64,000 nucleotides of DNA. Source: Kiritimatiellaeota bacterium B1221. GTDB taxonomy: Bacteria > Verrucomicrobiota > Kiritimatiellia > SS1-B-03-39 > UBA6053. Position 1 is the first letter of the stretch; each line of letters opens with the position of its first letter. Where the stretch lies: contig JARHXX010000019.1 in the NCBI GenBank assembly GCA_029269125.1, positions 1-64,000 of the forward strand. The letters run 5' to 3'. Positions 50,568-60,179 of this stretch are shown in pieces. The position numbers and the translations under genes were made by a program. The notes beneath the pieces were generated by a model. The model did not search any database. It had not been told where the DNA came from and saw only the letters and a list, made by a program, of their open reading frames with translations.

Positions 50568-52188
50568 ACGCAACGGCCTCAAACTCGACGGACTTCTCCT
50601 GGTCGATAAACCTCAGGACTGGACTTCCCACGATGTGGTAAACTTTGTCCGGGGGCGCTATCGTTTGAATAAAGTCGGACATGGCGGCACTTTGGATCCC
50701 ATGGCAACCGGCCTGCTGGTGCTCTTAATGGGAAAGGGCACCAAATGCAGTGACGCGGTCATGGGAGGTCAAAAAGTATACGAAGGGACTTACACCCTGG
50801 GCAGGACCACCAATACCCAGGATGCGGAAGGGGAAACCGTAGAAACTCACCCGGTGCCGGAAGGCCTCACCCGTGAGAAACTCGAAGCATTGCTCCCGCA
50901 GTTCACCGGGGACATCGAACAAATCCCGCCCATGGTTTCCGCCATCAAAAAGGACGGGGTTGCGTTATACAAACTGGCCCGCAAAGGGGAAGTTATCGAG
51001 CGCCCACCCCGCCCGGTCACCATTTACAGCTACGAAATCACCGATATCCGTCTTCCGGAAATCGATGTGAGAATTGTCTGCAGCAAGGGTACATATATCC
51101 GAACCCTTGCCCATGACTTTGGCCAAACGCTCGGCTGCGGGGCGCACCTCTCCGCGCTGCGCAGAACCTCTTCCGGAAATTTTGACGTCCGCAACGCGAT
51201 CGAAGTGGAATCCATCCGGGAAATGGAAATCGATCAGTTTCAAAATCGTTTGCTCCCCTTACCGGTCATTCAGCCCAAAAGCGCTGTTCCCTCTTTTCCC
51301 GCCTTCACCGAGCTTCCGGAACAGCCCGTGGTGTTGGCCATCGGTGCATTCGACGGCTTGCATCTCGGACACAAACACGTCATCGAACAAGCCAGATCGC
51401 TGGCCGTTCGTCATCAGGCTCAAACCGGTATTCTTCGGTTTTCTCCCCACCCGTCCCGGGTGCTCCATCCGGAAAATGCCCCTCCGCTTTTATCAGACGA
51501 AACCCAAATTTCTCAAAATCTTGCCCTGCACGGGGTGGACTTTCAGCTGCGTCTGCCCTTCAACCCTGAACTAGCCAATCTGGAAGCGGAAGACTTTCTC
51601 CAACAATTGAACGGCGGGATCCCCCAACTCAAGGGATTGGTGGTGGGACCCAACTGGCGCTTTGGGAAAAAAGGACGGGGCGACATCCACCTCCTGCAAA
51701 GCTGGGCAGCCGAAAATGCAATCAAAGTGGTCATCGCGGACGGCGTAGAGGCCCAAGCGGAACTGATTTCCAGCACCCGTATCCGTAAACTGGTTCAGGA
51801 AGGCCATATGGAAAAAGCCACGAATCTGCTTGGACGCCCCTACCGCTTATCCGGAGAAGTGAATCACGGGAAAAAATATGGCAGAGAGCTGGGATTCCCC
51901 ACGGCCAATTTCACCCCGAACTCAGAACGGTTACTCCCCCCCGAAGGCGTTTATGCCATGAAGGTTCATCTGGATGACCAGATTTATATGGGAGCCGGCT
52001 ACATCACCCACAACCCGCGCCTGGTGGAAGTTCACTTATTGGATTTTGAAGAAGATCTTTATGGACGGGAGTTAGATGTCGACCTGATTCACTATCAACG
52101 CGCAGCCACTCCGATCGCCGATCAGGAATCCCTCCGCCAACGCATTCAACAAGATGTAAATGATATCCGCAAACGTTTACGCCCATGA
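50548..52188 (+). CDS. TruB-RibF fusion: tRNA pseudouridine-55 synthase joined to FAD synthetase/riboflavin kinase
   Basis: 546 residues. Residues about 8-235 are TruB: LVDKPQDWTSHDVVNFV, the catalytic Asp50 in GGTLDPMATGLLVLLMGKGT, then RPPRPVTIYSYEI and CSKGTYIRTLAHDFGQTLGC. The C-terminal PUA-like domain of TruB is absent. After a short Pro-rich linker (about 245-260) RibF begins: FMN adenylyltransferase with AIGAFDGLHLGHKHVI (H272-L-G-H275), then riboflavin kinase with the GFPTAN motif (449-454). truB and ribF are often neighbours in bacteria; one continuous frame with no stop is unusual. A sequencing error creating a fusion seems unlikely, because both domains are whole and in phase. Confidence 0.93.
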   Translation: MSPRRGRRNGLKLDGLLLVDKPQDWTSHDVVNFVRGRYRLNKVGHGGTLDPMATGLLVLLMGKGTKCSDAVMGGQKVYEGTYTLGRTTNTQDAEGETVETHPVPEGLTREKLEALLPQFTGDIEQIPPMVSAIKKDGVALYKLARKGEVIERPPRPVTIYSYEITDIRLPEIDVRIVCSKGTYIRTLAHDFGQTLGCGAHLSALRRTSSGNFDVRNAIEVESIREMEIDQFQNRLLPLPVIQPKSAVPSFPAFTELPEQPVVLAIGAFDGLHLGHKHVIEQARSLAVRHQAQTGILRFSPHPSRVLHPENAPPLLSDETQISQNLALHGVDFQLRLPFNPELANLEAEDFLQQLNGGIPQLKGLVVGPNWRFGKKGRGDIHLLQSWAAENAIKVVIADGVEAQAELISSTRIRKLVQEGHMEKATNLLGRPYRLSGEVNHGKKYGRELGFPTANFTPNSERLLPPEGVYAMKVHLDDQIYMGAGYITHNPRLVEVHLLDFEEDLYGRELDVDLIHYQRAATPIADQESLRQRIQQDVNDIRKRLRP

Positions 52189-52796
52189 GATCCGTACCAC
52201 CCGTTTCAGATGAACTTTCCCTGCGCCTCTGGCCCGACAACTGGCTGGGTCCCATGCAACTGGATGATGAATGGGAACAAAGCGGCCCCCGCGCCATTGA
52301 CCTCGGTTGCGGAAAAGGGCGTTTCCTGCTGGCACACGCCGCCCACAATCCTGACATGCGTTTGTTAGGCATCGAACGCAAACTCCGGCGCGTCCGGAAA
52401 ATTGATCGAAAAGCCGTGCGGGCCGGACTGTCGAACATCCGTCTCCTCCGTCTGGAAGCCACCTATGTGATGCGTTATTTGATTCCCGATGCCTGGATCG
52501 ACATCTGTTATGTCTATTTCCCGGACCCCTGGCCCAAAGACAAACACGTCGACAACCGCATTCTCTCTCCGGGATTTTTGGATATTCTGGAACGAACCCT
52601 CTCCCCCCAAGGCGTGGTCCACTTTGCCACCGACCACGAACCCTATTTTGAACAGGTCTGCGAATTTCTCTCCGCAGATCCACGCTGGGTGGCGACCGAG
52701 CCTTATGTGTTACAGGAAGATGAAGTCAGTGATTTCGAGCTCATACACCGGGATCACAAACCGATCCACCGCCTTTCATTTCAGCGCAAGAGTTAA
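52185..52796 (+). CDS. trmB: tRNA (guanine-N7-)-methyltransferase
   Basis: 203 residues. SAM-binding motif AIDLGCGKGRFLLAHAAHNP, LLGIERKLRRVRKIDRKAVR, and the family hallmark YFPDPWPKDKHVDNRILSPG, followed by FATDHEPYFEQ. It makes m7G46 in tRNA. The start overlaps the fusion gene's stop by 4 bases (ATGA), so it ends the ribosome/tRNA operon. A short N-terminus compared with E. coli TrmB is typical of non-Proteobacterial versions. Confidence 0.95.
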   Translation: MRSVPPVSDELSLRLWPDNWLGPMQLDDEWEQSGPRAIDLGCGKGRFLLAHAAHNPDMRLLGIERKLRRVRKIDRKAVRAGLSNIRLLRLEATYVMRYLIPDAWIDICYVYFPDPWPKDKHVDNRILSPGFLDILERTLSPQGVVHFATDHEPYFEQVCEFLSADPRWVATEPYVLQEDEVSDFELIHRDHKPIHRLSFQRKS

Positions 52797-52842
52797 GGAA
52801 ATCGCCCTTGCCTGCTTTGCAGATATCCTTTAGGACACGGGC

Positions 52843-53748
52843 ATGATCGCCTTTTGTCACACCTACAAAACTGCCGGGACTTCTTTTAATACCATCCTTC
52901 GGAATCATTATCAGAACCGCCACTTTGACAGTCCCGGCTTTCAGCACCGGCCCCTGACCCCGGAGAACCTGAAAAGGCTCAAATGGATATATCCGAATTT
53001 GGCGAGTATAATCGGTCATACCATTCGCCCATATGCCGGCTTGCAAACTGTGGATCCAGACATGAAGTTCTACACTTTTTTACGAGATCCCGTCGCCAGA
53101 TCGATTTCGCATATCACCTGGTTTCTCCGCTGGAAGGCAAATGACGGAATCTTTTACGACGATTTTGACCAACTGGTCATTGATTGGGCCCAAGCGGCTG
53201 ACAACAAAAACCGTCAATGCCGGCAACTCAGTCAAACCGGCACCTTTGAGGGCGTAAAAAAAACCGTTCAGGAAAACCCTTTTTTGTTTCTGAGAGTTGA
53301 ACACTTCGACCGCTCCCTGTTTCTTTTCCGCCATTGGACCGGTGAGACCGGTATGAACCTTGCGTACCAACCACGCAACACCGGAGCGGACAGCCACGAA
53401 CGTATCCAGTCCGATCATCCTGAATACCTGGAAAAAATCAGAGCCTTCCAGAGCCACCTGAAACAGGATACCCAACAACAGGCCCTCCTCCTGGAAGCGA
53501 ACCGGGAAGATCAGGCGTTGCATGACTGGGTGGAGGCGGAAATTTGGCCGGAACAAATCCGCCAATATCCGGGGAAACTCGATGAAGAAGTCGAAAAATT
53601 CAAAGCAGATCTCGCACAAAATCCACCTGATCTTTCGGAACCCCTGATCTCCAAACTCCAGCGGAATCTGGTGCTCAAACCGCTTCGCCCCCTCCTGCTG
53701 CCTCCCCGCGAGCCCGCGGAAGCATTGGCGTCTCCTTGGTTATCGTGA
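52843..53748 (+). CDS. Sulfotransferase family protein
   Basis: 301 residues, no signal peptide. The PAPS-binding loop is HTYKTAGTSFN (residues 6-16), and the 3'-phosphate motif is FLRDPVARSISHITWFLR. The later LRVEHFDRSLFLFRHW segment is seen in carbohydrate sulfotransferases. It should transfer sulfate from PAPS to a sugar or other small acceptor, perhaps an envelope glycan. It stands between trmB and lpxK. A PAPS-making pathway is not in the window. Confidence 0.83.
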   Translation: MIAFCHTYKTAGTSFNTILRNHYQNRHFDSPGFQHRPLTPENLKRLKWIYPNLASIIGHTIRPYAGLQTVDPDMKFYTFLRDPVARSISHITWFLRWKANDGIFYDDFDQLVIDWAQAADNKNRQCRQLSQTGTFEGVKKTVQENPFLFLRVEHFDRSLFLFRHWTGETGMNLAYQPRNTGADSHERIQSDHPEYLEKIRAFQSHLKQDTQQQALLLEANREDQALHDWVEAEIWPEQIRQYPGKLDEEVEKFKADLAQNPPDLSEPLISKLQRNLVLKPLRPLLLPPREPAEALASPWLS

Positions 53749-53893
53749 TGTTCACCCCTCGTGCCTTGGCATAAAGCGCCCCATCGCCTTGCGGTTTCAC
53801 TCACGCTGCGTCGTACCGGTTACGGGATCCGGATATGCCCACTGCCCCCCCTTTTCGCTTTTCATCCCCGCTAAGCTGGGATAAGGACTCCGC

Positions 53894-55063
53894 ATGGCCC
53901 GAAAATTTTTAGAGAGAGCGGAAACATACTTACTGGATGTGGTGGACGGCACCCGCCGTGGCACGGGTGCGGCTTTGCTTCGTTTGACCCTTGGAGGCCT
54001 TTCTTATGTCTTTACCAGCATTGTGCAGACCCGTCTCTGGGGCTACCGGATCGGCTTGCTGAAACACCACACCCTGGGCTGTCAGGTCGTCAGTGTGGGA
54101 AATTTAACTGTAGGCGGAACCGGAAAAACCCCAGTGGTGGAATTGTTAGCCCGTTCTCTCGCAGAAAACGGACGCCGGGTGGCGATTCTCAGCCGGGGCT
54201 ATAAAAAGAAGAAGAAAAAACGCGGTTTCAAAAGACGCCTAAAAGACTTAATGCTCGGGCGCGTGGATGTGGAAGCGTCCCTGCTGGTTTCAGACGGGGA
54301 AAGCCTCAAAGTCGAACCCATGTTTAGCGGGGACGAACCCTACATGCTGGCAAAAAACCTTCCGGGGGTTGCCGTGATTGTGGGCAAAGACCGCGTCAGT
54401 TCGGGTCGACATGCCATCCGGAAACTGAAATGTGACACTTTGATTCTCGATGATGGTTTTCAACATTTGGCACTTAAACATCGCCTGGATATCGTACTGG
54501 TCGACCGCACCAACCCCTTTGACAATGGCCGCACCCTCCCCCGCGGGCTCTTGAGAGAACCCATCCGCAACATCAAACGCGCCGGATTTATTTTTATTAC
54601 CAAAAGCAACGGAGACGGTGCGGTGGAATTAAGCACCCGTCTGAGGGAGCTCAATCCCACCGCGGAAATTTCCGAGTGCCGTCACTGCCCCCGCTTTCTC
54701 AAATATTTGTTTGAAGATATGCAAGAAGATTTAAGCTGGCTCAAAGGGAAAAAAGTCATGGCCCTCTCCGGGATTGCGGTTCCCGGGGGATTTGAGCGCG
54801 AATTGGTCATTCATGGCGCCATGGTGGAGGAGCATATCACTTTTGCAGACCATCACCGCTATAGTCTTCAGGAAATTCTGGATATTGTGGAACGCGCCAA
54901 AGAACTCAATGTGGATGCGATTATCACCACCGAAAAAGATGCAGTGCGCATTCCCCATTTACAACGACGTGACATCCCCATGCTTTATTTGCGGGTGGAA
55001 ATTGAAATGTTTACCGGACAGGAGGAGTACCATGACTGGATTCGACGCATCTGTCTTGAATAG
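53894..55063 (+). CDS. lpxK: Tetraacyldisaccharide 4'-kinase
   Basis: 389 residues. Phosphorylates the lipid A precursor at the inner-membrane face. N-terminal helix ([20 protein letters not shown]), P-loop [12 protein letters not shown] (69-80), [40 protein letters not shown] and C-terminal [12 protein letters not shown] Lys/Arg-rich insertion (about 104-125, [12 protein letters not shown] and on) sits after LSRGY, where most LpxK proteins have Gly-rich sequence; it may touch the membrane. It confirms that the cell makes lipid A. It overlaps the next gene by 32 bases. Confidence 0.95.
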   Translation: MARKFLERAETYLLDVVDGTRRGTGAALLRLTLGGLSYVFTSIVQTRLWGYRIGLLKHHTLGCQVVSVGNLTVGGTGKTPVVELLARSLAENGRRVAILSRGYKKKKKKRGFKRRLKDLMLGRVDVEASLLVSDGESLKVEPMFSGDEPYMLAKNLPGVAVIVGKDRVSSGRHAIRKLKCDTLILDDGFQHLALKHRLDIVLVDRTNPFDNGRTLPRGLLREPIRNIKRAGFIFITKSNGDGAVELSTRLRELNPTAEISECRHCPRFLKYLFEDMQEDLSWLKGKKVMALSGIAVPGGFERELVIHGAMVEEHITFADHHRYSLQEILDIVERAKELNVDAIITTEKDAVRIPHLQRRDIPMLYLRVEIEMFTGQEEYHDWIRRICLE

Positions 55064-56069
55064 TCCCAAGCTGCGTTTGCTGGTCATCGTTCCCAACTGG
55101 TTGGGTGACGGGATCATGGCCATGCCCGCCCTGCAAACCCTGCGTGCACAACTTCATCCCGAAGCCCAAATTTTCGTAGGCGCCCGCCCCGGTCAGTGCG
55201 GCCTTTGGGAAATGCAACCTGCCGTCTCAAAAGTGATCCCCCTGCCCGCCGGCAATGAAGAACTGTTTGCTTCAGCAAAGACTTTAAAAGCATTGCACTG
55301 TCAGGCGGCCGTCATTTTGCCGCATTCCTTCCGCTCAGCCCTCATACCCGCGCTGGCAAAAATTCCCACTCGCCGGGGAACCGCCCATCAATGCGGACGT
55401 CGTTTGTTGATCAGGGATCCCGTGTCGCTTGCGGAAATGGAGGATCAGCACCAGCAATGGGAAATTGCCCGGCTTCTGCTTCCGGGGTCTTTACCTCCTG
55501 TTTTACCGGCACCATTGCTGGAGCCCCCGGAAGAAGCTTTTGCAGAAGCGGCGGAATGGTTATCCCCACTCTCCGGTCCCATCCTGGGTTGTATTCCCGG
55601 TGCAGCCAGGGGACCTTCCAAACAATGGCCCGGCGAGCGCTTTCAAGCGGTGGCCCAGGCTTGGGTAGCACACACACAAGGTGGCGTATGCTGGTTAGGC
55701 ACCCCTGCCGATGAGGCACTTTGTGAAGAACTCAACCGCCCCCTGGGCGGGAAGGGACTTTCTCTGGCGGGGAAAACCGGGCTTAAATCTTTCACAGCTC
55801 TCTTATCGAAAATCGATAAAGCATTGGTGAATGACAGCGGGGGCATGCATTTAGCCGCCGCCGTGGGCACCCCCCTGGTTGCTGTTTTCGGAAATACCGA
55901 CCCCGCGAAAACCGGTCCCCTCTCGCCCCACGCAGTGGTGATCCAGCACAGTGATCAGCGTAATCGAAGCATCGACCGCAAAAGTGATGATGCCAAAGCC
56001 GCCCTGGAACGGGTGGGTGTGGAAGAGGTCCTCCAACCTTTACTTGCCAATCCGGTTCTCAGTTCATAA
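55032..56069 (+). CDS. waaF: Glycosyltransferase family 9, lipopolysaccharide heptosyltransferase II-like
   Basis: 345 residues from ATG 55032. The WaaF/WaaC pattern is clear: VIVPNWLGDGIMAMPALQTL near the N-terminus, ILPHSFRSALIPALAKIPTR, PGAARGPSKQWPGERFQAVA in the second half (nucleotide-sugar site), and KALVNDSGGMHLAAAVGTPL, followed by AVFGNTDPAKTGP. It adds a heptose to the inner core. The frame is open far upstream but lies in lpxK there; ATG 55032 follows a GGAGGAG site. The gene overlaps lpxK. Confidence 0.9.
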   Translation: MTGFDASVLNSPKLRLLVIVPNWLGDGIMAMPALQTLRAQLHPEAQIFVGARPGQCGLWEMQPAVSKVIPLPAGNEELFASAKTLKALHCQAAVILPHSFRSALIPALAKIPTRRGTAHQCGRRLLIRDPVSLAEMEDQHQQWEIARLLLPGSLPPVLPAPLLEPPEEAFAEAAEWLSPLSGPILGCIPGAARGPSKQWPGERFQAVAQAWVAHTQGGVCWLGTPADEALCEELNRPLGGKGLSLAGKTGLKSFTALLSKIDKALVNDSGGMHLAAAVGTPLVAVFGNTDPAKTGPLSPHAVVIQHSDQRNRSIDRKSDDAKAALERVGVEEVLQPLLANPVLSS

Positions 56070-56078
56070 GGGTACGCT

Positions 56079-56873
56079 ATGAGTCGCCCTAAAATATCCG
56101 CATGTGTCATGACCTTCAATGAAGAGCATAACATGCGCCGTTGTCTGGAAAGTTTGTCCTTTTGTGATGAGATTGTCATTCTTGACAGTTTCAGCAAAGA
56201 CCGCACCGTGGAAATTTGTAAAGAATACACGGACTTGGTGTATCAGGAAGAATGGAAAGGCTATATTACCCAGCGGAACCGTCTTCGCGAAATCGCAAAT
56301 TTTGACTGGGTGCTTTTTTTGGATGCGGACGAAGAAGTCTCCCCGTCCCTGCGGGATCAAATCCTCTACCATTTCCGGAGCGGCACCGGAAAATATATGG
56401 GCTTTGAATTTCCCCGCCAAGTCTTCTACTTGGGCAAATGGATCCGTCACGGGGAGTGGAATCCCGACATCAAACTGCGTCTGTTCCGCAAAGACAAAGG
56501 CTACAGTGGCGGGCAGGAACCCCACGATATGGTGATCGTGGACGGACCGGTCAAAACCCTCACCGGCAAACTTTGGCACTACACCTACGACGACCTCACC
56601 CACCACCTCAATGTGGTAAACCGCTTTTCCACCATCAGCGCCAAGGAAATGTACCAGTCCGGCCGGCGTTTCCATCTGTGGGATTTATTGACCCGTCCCC
56701 CGACCCGCTTCATCAAAGGTTACATTATCAAAGGCGGATTTTTGGACGGATTGCGTGGATTTATCGTGGCCGTAATCGTTGCCTACGGAGTCGCAATCAA
56801 ATACGCAAAACTCTGGGAATGCAAATGGGAGGCGATCATGGATCAGGAATACCGCCCCAAAGATGAAGACTGA
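56079..56873 (+). CDS. Family 2 glycosyltransferase, WaaE/KdtX-like
   Basis: 264 residues. ISACVMTFNEEHNMRRCLES, DEIVILDSFSKDRTVEICKE, then the DXD-type FDWVLFLDADEEVSPSLRDQ. A C-terminal part with FIKGYIIKGGFLDGLRGFIV could sit on the membrane. WaaE-like enzymes add glucose to heptose I of the inner core, consistent with the waaF-like gene 9 bases upstream. The end overlaps murJ by 11 bases. Confidence 0.9.
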   Translation: MSRPKISACVMTFNEEHNMRRCLESLSFCDEIVILDSFSKDRTVEICKEYTDLVYQEEWKGYITQRNRLREIANFDWVLFLDADEEVSPSLRDQILYHFRSGTGKYMGFEFPRQVFYLGKWIRHGEWNPDIKLRLFRKDKGYSGGQEPHDMVIVDGPVKTLTGKLWHYTYDDLTHHLNVVNRFSTISAKEMYQSGRRFHLWDLLTRPPTRFIKGYIIKGGFLDGLRGFIVAVIVAYGVAIKYAKLWECKWEAIMDQEYRPKDED

Positions 56874-58398
56874 AAACCGATTGTTCCGCAATACCGGCCT
56901 GGTGAGTTTGGGGACCCTGAGCTCACGGCTTCTGGGTTTGGTGCGGGAAATGATGATGGCCTGGGTTTTCGGGGTGGGTCTGGTGGGATCCGCTTTTGTG
57001 GTGGCCTTCACCATACCCAATCTGTTCCGCCGCCTTTTCGGGGAAGGCGCCCTGTCAGCCGCGTTTATTCCCAGCTATATCCGCGTCAAAAACGATCAGG
57101 GCCCACAGGCCGGCTGGCAGCTCACCCGGAATGTACTCTCCCTCCTGGTTATCGTATTGGGCAGTATTACGTTGGCAGGCATGCTCCTGTGTACGATCGC
57201 CCTCCAATGGAATGCCCTCCCGGAAAAACTGGAAGCGGTACTGCTGTCTTTGCGCATTCTCCTGCCCTACATGATTTGGATCTGTTTGGCGGCCATTGCC
57301 ATGGGGGTCTTGAATGCCCACCGAAAATATATGGTGCCCGCCTTTGCGCCCTGCATCTTAAATCTTCTCTGGATTCTGGCCCTGGCCGGCATGCAGTTCG
57401 TCCCCGGTCTGTATGAAGAAAGCAAAGTCATCTGGATCTGTTGGGCCATTCTCGTGGCCGGTCTTCTCCAGTTTTTAGTTCAGTTGCCCCCTCTCCGCAA
57501 ATTGGGATATCAACCAGGCAGAACCATTGAACCGTTTGACCCGGAGGTAAAAGCCATTCTTCGATTGATGGGACCCGCCGCCCTGGGAGCCGCCATCGTT
57601 CAAATCAATGTGGTGATCGACCGGATACTGGCCTTGTGGGTGGCTGATTACGGTCCCCTCGCCCTCTCCTATTCCGAGCGGCTGATCTATCTGCCTCTGG
57701 GGCTCTTTGCTACCGCCCTGGGGACCATCCTTTTACCGGAGTTTTCACATTTGGTGCAAGCCCGAGACCGGATAAAACTCGGTGAAACCCTGGAGAAAAG
57801 CCTGCGGGGACTGATGTTTGTGATGATTCCGGCGGCAGCCGGTCTGGCCTGCCTGGCGATCCCGATCGTCCGACTGGTCTACGAACGCGGTCAATTTGAT
57901 GCCACCTCCACCGTTCTCACCTCCAGGGCACTCGCTTGTTATGCACCGGGCCTCATTGTTTTCAGTGCGGCAAAAATTTTTGTTCCCCTGTATTATGCTC
58001 ACGGTGACACCCGCACCCCGGTCAAAATCGGTGCGCTCACCGTGCTCGCCAATCTGCTGATGAATTTGCTGTTCATCGCCCTCCTGCCCTCGGGTTGGAA
58101 ACATGCGGGACTGGCATTGGGCACTGTACTTTCCAGCCTGTTACAAGTGATCATTTTAGCCTTCATCGCCCGTAAAAGATTTGCAGATGTGCACTGGCTC
58201 CCCATTGGGATCTCCTGGGTGCGGCAGGCCGGTTGCTGTCTCCCCATGATCTATGTCGCGTGGACCCTCCTGCACGTCACGGATCACTGGACACAGTGGC
58301 TCTCGGTTCCCCTCGCCATTGCGGCGGCGGCCCTGGTATACCTTCTCTGTGCATGGGTTATCCGCTGTCCCGAACTCAGGGAGTTGCGACACCAGTGA
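56863..58398 (+). CDS. murJ: Lipid II flippase MurJ
   Basis: 511 residues from ATG 56863, about 14 transmembrane helices. The family pattern is strong: SRLLGLVREMMMAWVFGVG, NLFRRLFGEGALSAAFIPSY, LGAAIVQINVVIDRILALW, ATALGTILLPEFSH and VYERGQFDATSTVLTSRAL. It flips undecaprenyl-PP-MurNAc-pentapeptide-GlcNAc for peptidoglycan. The start in the GT2 gene and the stop overlapping the transglycosylase GTG imply coupling of core-sugar, flippase and cell-wall-lysis genes. Confidence 0.96.
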   Translation: MKTENRLFRNTGLVSLGTLSSRLLGLVREMMMAWVFGVGLVGSAFVVAFTIPNLFRRLFGEGALSAAFIPSYIRVKNDQGPQAGWQLTRNVLSLLVIVLGSITLAGMLLCTIALQWNALPEKLEAVLLSLRILLPYMIWICLAAIAMGVLNAHRKYMVPAFAPCILNLLWILALAGMQFVPGLYEESKVIWICWAILVAGLLQFLVQLPPLRKLGYQPGRTIEPFDPEVKAILRLMGPAALGAAIVQINVVIDRILALWVADYGPLALSYSERLIYLPLGLFATALGTILLPEFSHLVQARDRIKLGETLEKSLRGLMFVMIPAAAGLACLAIPIVRLVYERGQFDATSTVLTSRALACYAPGLIVFSAAKIFVPLYYAHGDTRTPVKIGALTVLANLLMNLLFIALLPSGWKHAGLALGTVLSSLLQVIILAFIARKRFADVHWLPIGISWVRQAGCCLPMIYVAWTLLHVTDHWTQWLSVPLAIAAAALVYLLCAWVIRCPELRELRHQ

Positions 58399-59060
58399 AA
58401 CATCTGAATTGGCAACACGACTCTTCCCATGACAACCGCCCCACCGGTGTTATCGCAGTTGTCACCGGTACAATCCTCGCAGTGGCAGTGTTGCTATGGA
58501 TCCTCGATCCTTTTTCGAAAAAGCCCCCCCAGGACGCCATTCACCCGCGAGAAATCACTGTTTTTCAAGCGCGGGAGCCCGAGGACTCATTTGACGTAAA
58601 CCTCGCCACCGAAAAATTGCTGGATGCCATCATTCAAATCGAGAGCCACGGCGATCCCCAAATGGTGGGTGGCGTGGGCGAACGGGGCTTAATGCAAATC
58701 AGAGAAAGCACCTGGAAGGAAGTGACCGAAAAACATTTCGATGAAAAAATTCCCTTTGACCGCGCATTTGAACCTGAATTAAATCGAAAGGTGGGTCGCT
58801 ATTACCTTGGGGACCTGCAAGTTTATCTTTACGCCCACCGCGCCAAATGGAAATCGGATTTACGCTCCCTGTTACTTGCCAGTTACAACGCCGGGCCGGA
58901 TCGGGTGCGCAAAAGCGGATTTAACCTCAAGCGGCTGCCGACAACCGTGCAGAGTTACGCCGAACGGGGATCCGCCCTCCACGATTGGTATTTAAGTGAA
59001 AGCGCCGAATCCCTGCAAAAACGGCTGAAGGAAGCCGCAAACCCGGGTGATCAGGAATAG
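58395..59060 (+). CDS. Membrane-anchored lytic transglycosylase (SLT domain)
   Basis: 221 residues from GTG 58395, which overlaps the murJ TGA (GTGA). One N-terminal helix (about 18-38) anchors it. The SLT domain has the catalytic Glu83 in AIIQIESHGDPQMVGGVGER, then GLMQIRESTWKEV, the LLASYNAGPDRV motif, and TVQSYAERGSALHDWY. It cleaves the MurNAc-GlcNAc bond to give anhydro-muropeptides. Its place after murJ fits cell-wall remodelling. Confidence 0.9.
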   Translation: MKHLNWQHDSSHDNRPTGVIAVVTGTILAVAVLLWILDPFSKKPPQDAIHPREITVFQAREPEDSFDVNLATEKLLDAIIQIESHGDPQMVGGVGERGLMQIRESTWKEVTEKHFDEKIPFDRAFEPELNRKVGRYYLGDLQVYLYAHRAKWKSDLRSLLLASYNAGPDRVRKSGFNLKRLPTTVQSYAERGSALHDWYLSESAESLQKRLKEAANPGDQE

Positions 59061-59102
59061 GATTTTCTCGACAGAGCAAATGCTTCGTTCTAGATCCAAG
59101 GC

Positions 59103-59633
59103 ATGGCTATGTTTCGACTCATCTTTCCAGGACTTCTCGCCGGCACCCTCAGTGTCGCGCAACCTCCGCCCCCCGAAATGCTCAAAGTGGAAATTCAGGA
59201 GCTACAAACCGTGGTGGAAACCTTGCGCGCGGAAAACCGGGTACTCGAAAAAAGAAACCAACAACTCATGACTGACGTCCTGAACCTCGGCCACCAAATC
59301 CGGGCGTTACAAGCACAATTGGCCGAGCAGGCGCCTCCCCCAAATCCGGAACCCGGTATCGAAGAGCCCCGGGGGGCAACAGTGGCTCTTAAATCCGATC
59401 TCCACCCCGTTATTTCCGTTAATGTCAACTATCACTACCTGATTGTCAAAGCGGGCAGTGAAACAGGTATTCAAATTGGCGAAGGCGGCTCCGTGATGCG
59501 CGATGGTGAAATTATTGCCTCGGTCAAAGTAACCGATGTAAAGCCCCGACAATGTGTCGTCCAAATTGATCTCAATTCGCTCTCCCAGGATGGCGTTTAT
59601 CCCCGCAGTGAAGACAAGGTGCGTTTCCCATGA
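59103..59633 (+). CDS. Secreted coiled-coil protein of unknown function
   Basis: 176 residues with a signal peptide (FRLIFPGLLAGTLSV, cleavage near VAQ). Residues about 25-75 form a heptad coiled coil (VEIQELQTVVETLRAENRVL), then a Pro-rich linker and a beta domain with VNYHYLIVKAGSETGIQIGE and DVKPRQCVVQIDLNSL. The coiled coil followed by a small beta fold recalls MreC in outline, but the sequence does not match well. An in-frame ATG at 59109 is an alternative start. The stop overlaps the next ATG by 4 bases. Confidence 0.75.
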   Translation: MAMFRLIFPGLLAGTLSVAQPPPPEMLKVEIQELQTVVETLRAENRVLEKRNQQLMTDVLNLGHQIRALQAQLAEQAPPPNPEPGIEEPRGATVALKSDLHPVISVNVNYHYLIVKAGSETGIQIGEGGSVMRDGEIIASVKVTDVKPRQCVVQIDLNSLSQDGVYPRSEDKVRFP

Positions 59634-60178
59634 AAACCAAAGTAGAATTAACCGTTCCTGAATCGCTCCGGGCATATGCAGAAGGCTTTATTGCCACCAC
59701 CCCGGAAGCCCGCATGCAAGCCGTCATCGACTGGTCCCGGGGTAATGTGGAACGGGCGGAAGGTCCATTTGCCGCCGGCGTATTTAATTTGGACAACGGG
59801 AGTTGTATTGCCGCCGGGGTCAACCGCGTCATTTCTTCCGGATGCAGTGTCGCCCACGGGGAAATGATGGCCCTGATGCTCGCGCAACAGACCCTGGAAG
59901 TCGTAAATTTAGCTGAAAAAGGACGTTTTGTTCTTACCACCAGCGCACAACCCTGCTCCCAGTGCTTCGGGGCGATTCCCTGGTCCGGCGTGGAAGCCAT
60001 GGAATTTGGCGCTACCCGTGATGACGTGGAGGCAATCGGTTTTGACGAGGGCCCCTGCCCCGAAAATTGGCGTGAATTGTTGGAAGGCAGAAACATCCGG
60101 GTGACCGGGCCTGTCATGCAGAAAGAAGCCGCGGCGGTACTTCAGGAATATGCACGGAGCGGAGGAAATCTTTACTGA
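59630..60178 (+). CDS. Nucleoside/nucleotide deaminase (CMP/dCMP deaminase zinc family)
   Basis: 182 residues. Zinc site: H76-G-E78 in VAHGEMMAL and P108-C109-S-Q-C112. Glu78 is the proton shuttle. The core [20 protein letters not shown] resembles guanine deaminase and TadA-like enzymes; the base is not certain. Short helical additions lie at both ends. It overlaps the coiled-coil gene by 4 bases and ruvB follows 1 base after. Confidence 0.88.
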   Translation: MKTKVELTVPESLRAYAEGFIATTPEARMQAVIDWSRGNVERAEGPFAAGVFNLDNGSCIAAGVNRVISSGCSVAHGEMMALMLAQQTLEVVNLAEKGRFVLTTSAQPCSQCFGAIPWSGVEAMEFGATRDDVEAIGFDEGPCPENWRELLEGRNIRVTGPVMQKEAAAVLQEYARSGGNLY

Positions 60179-60179
60179 T

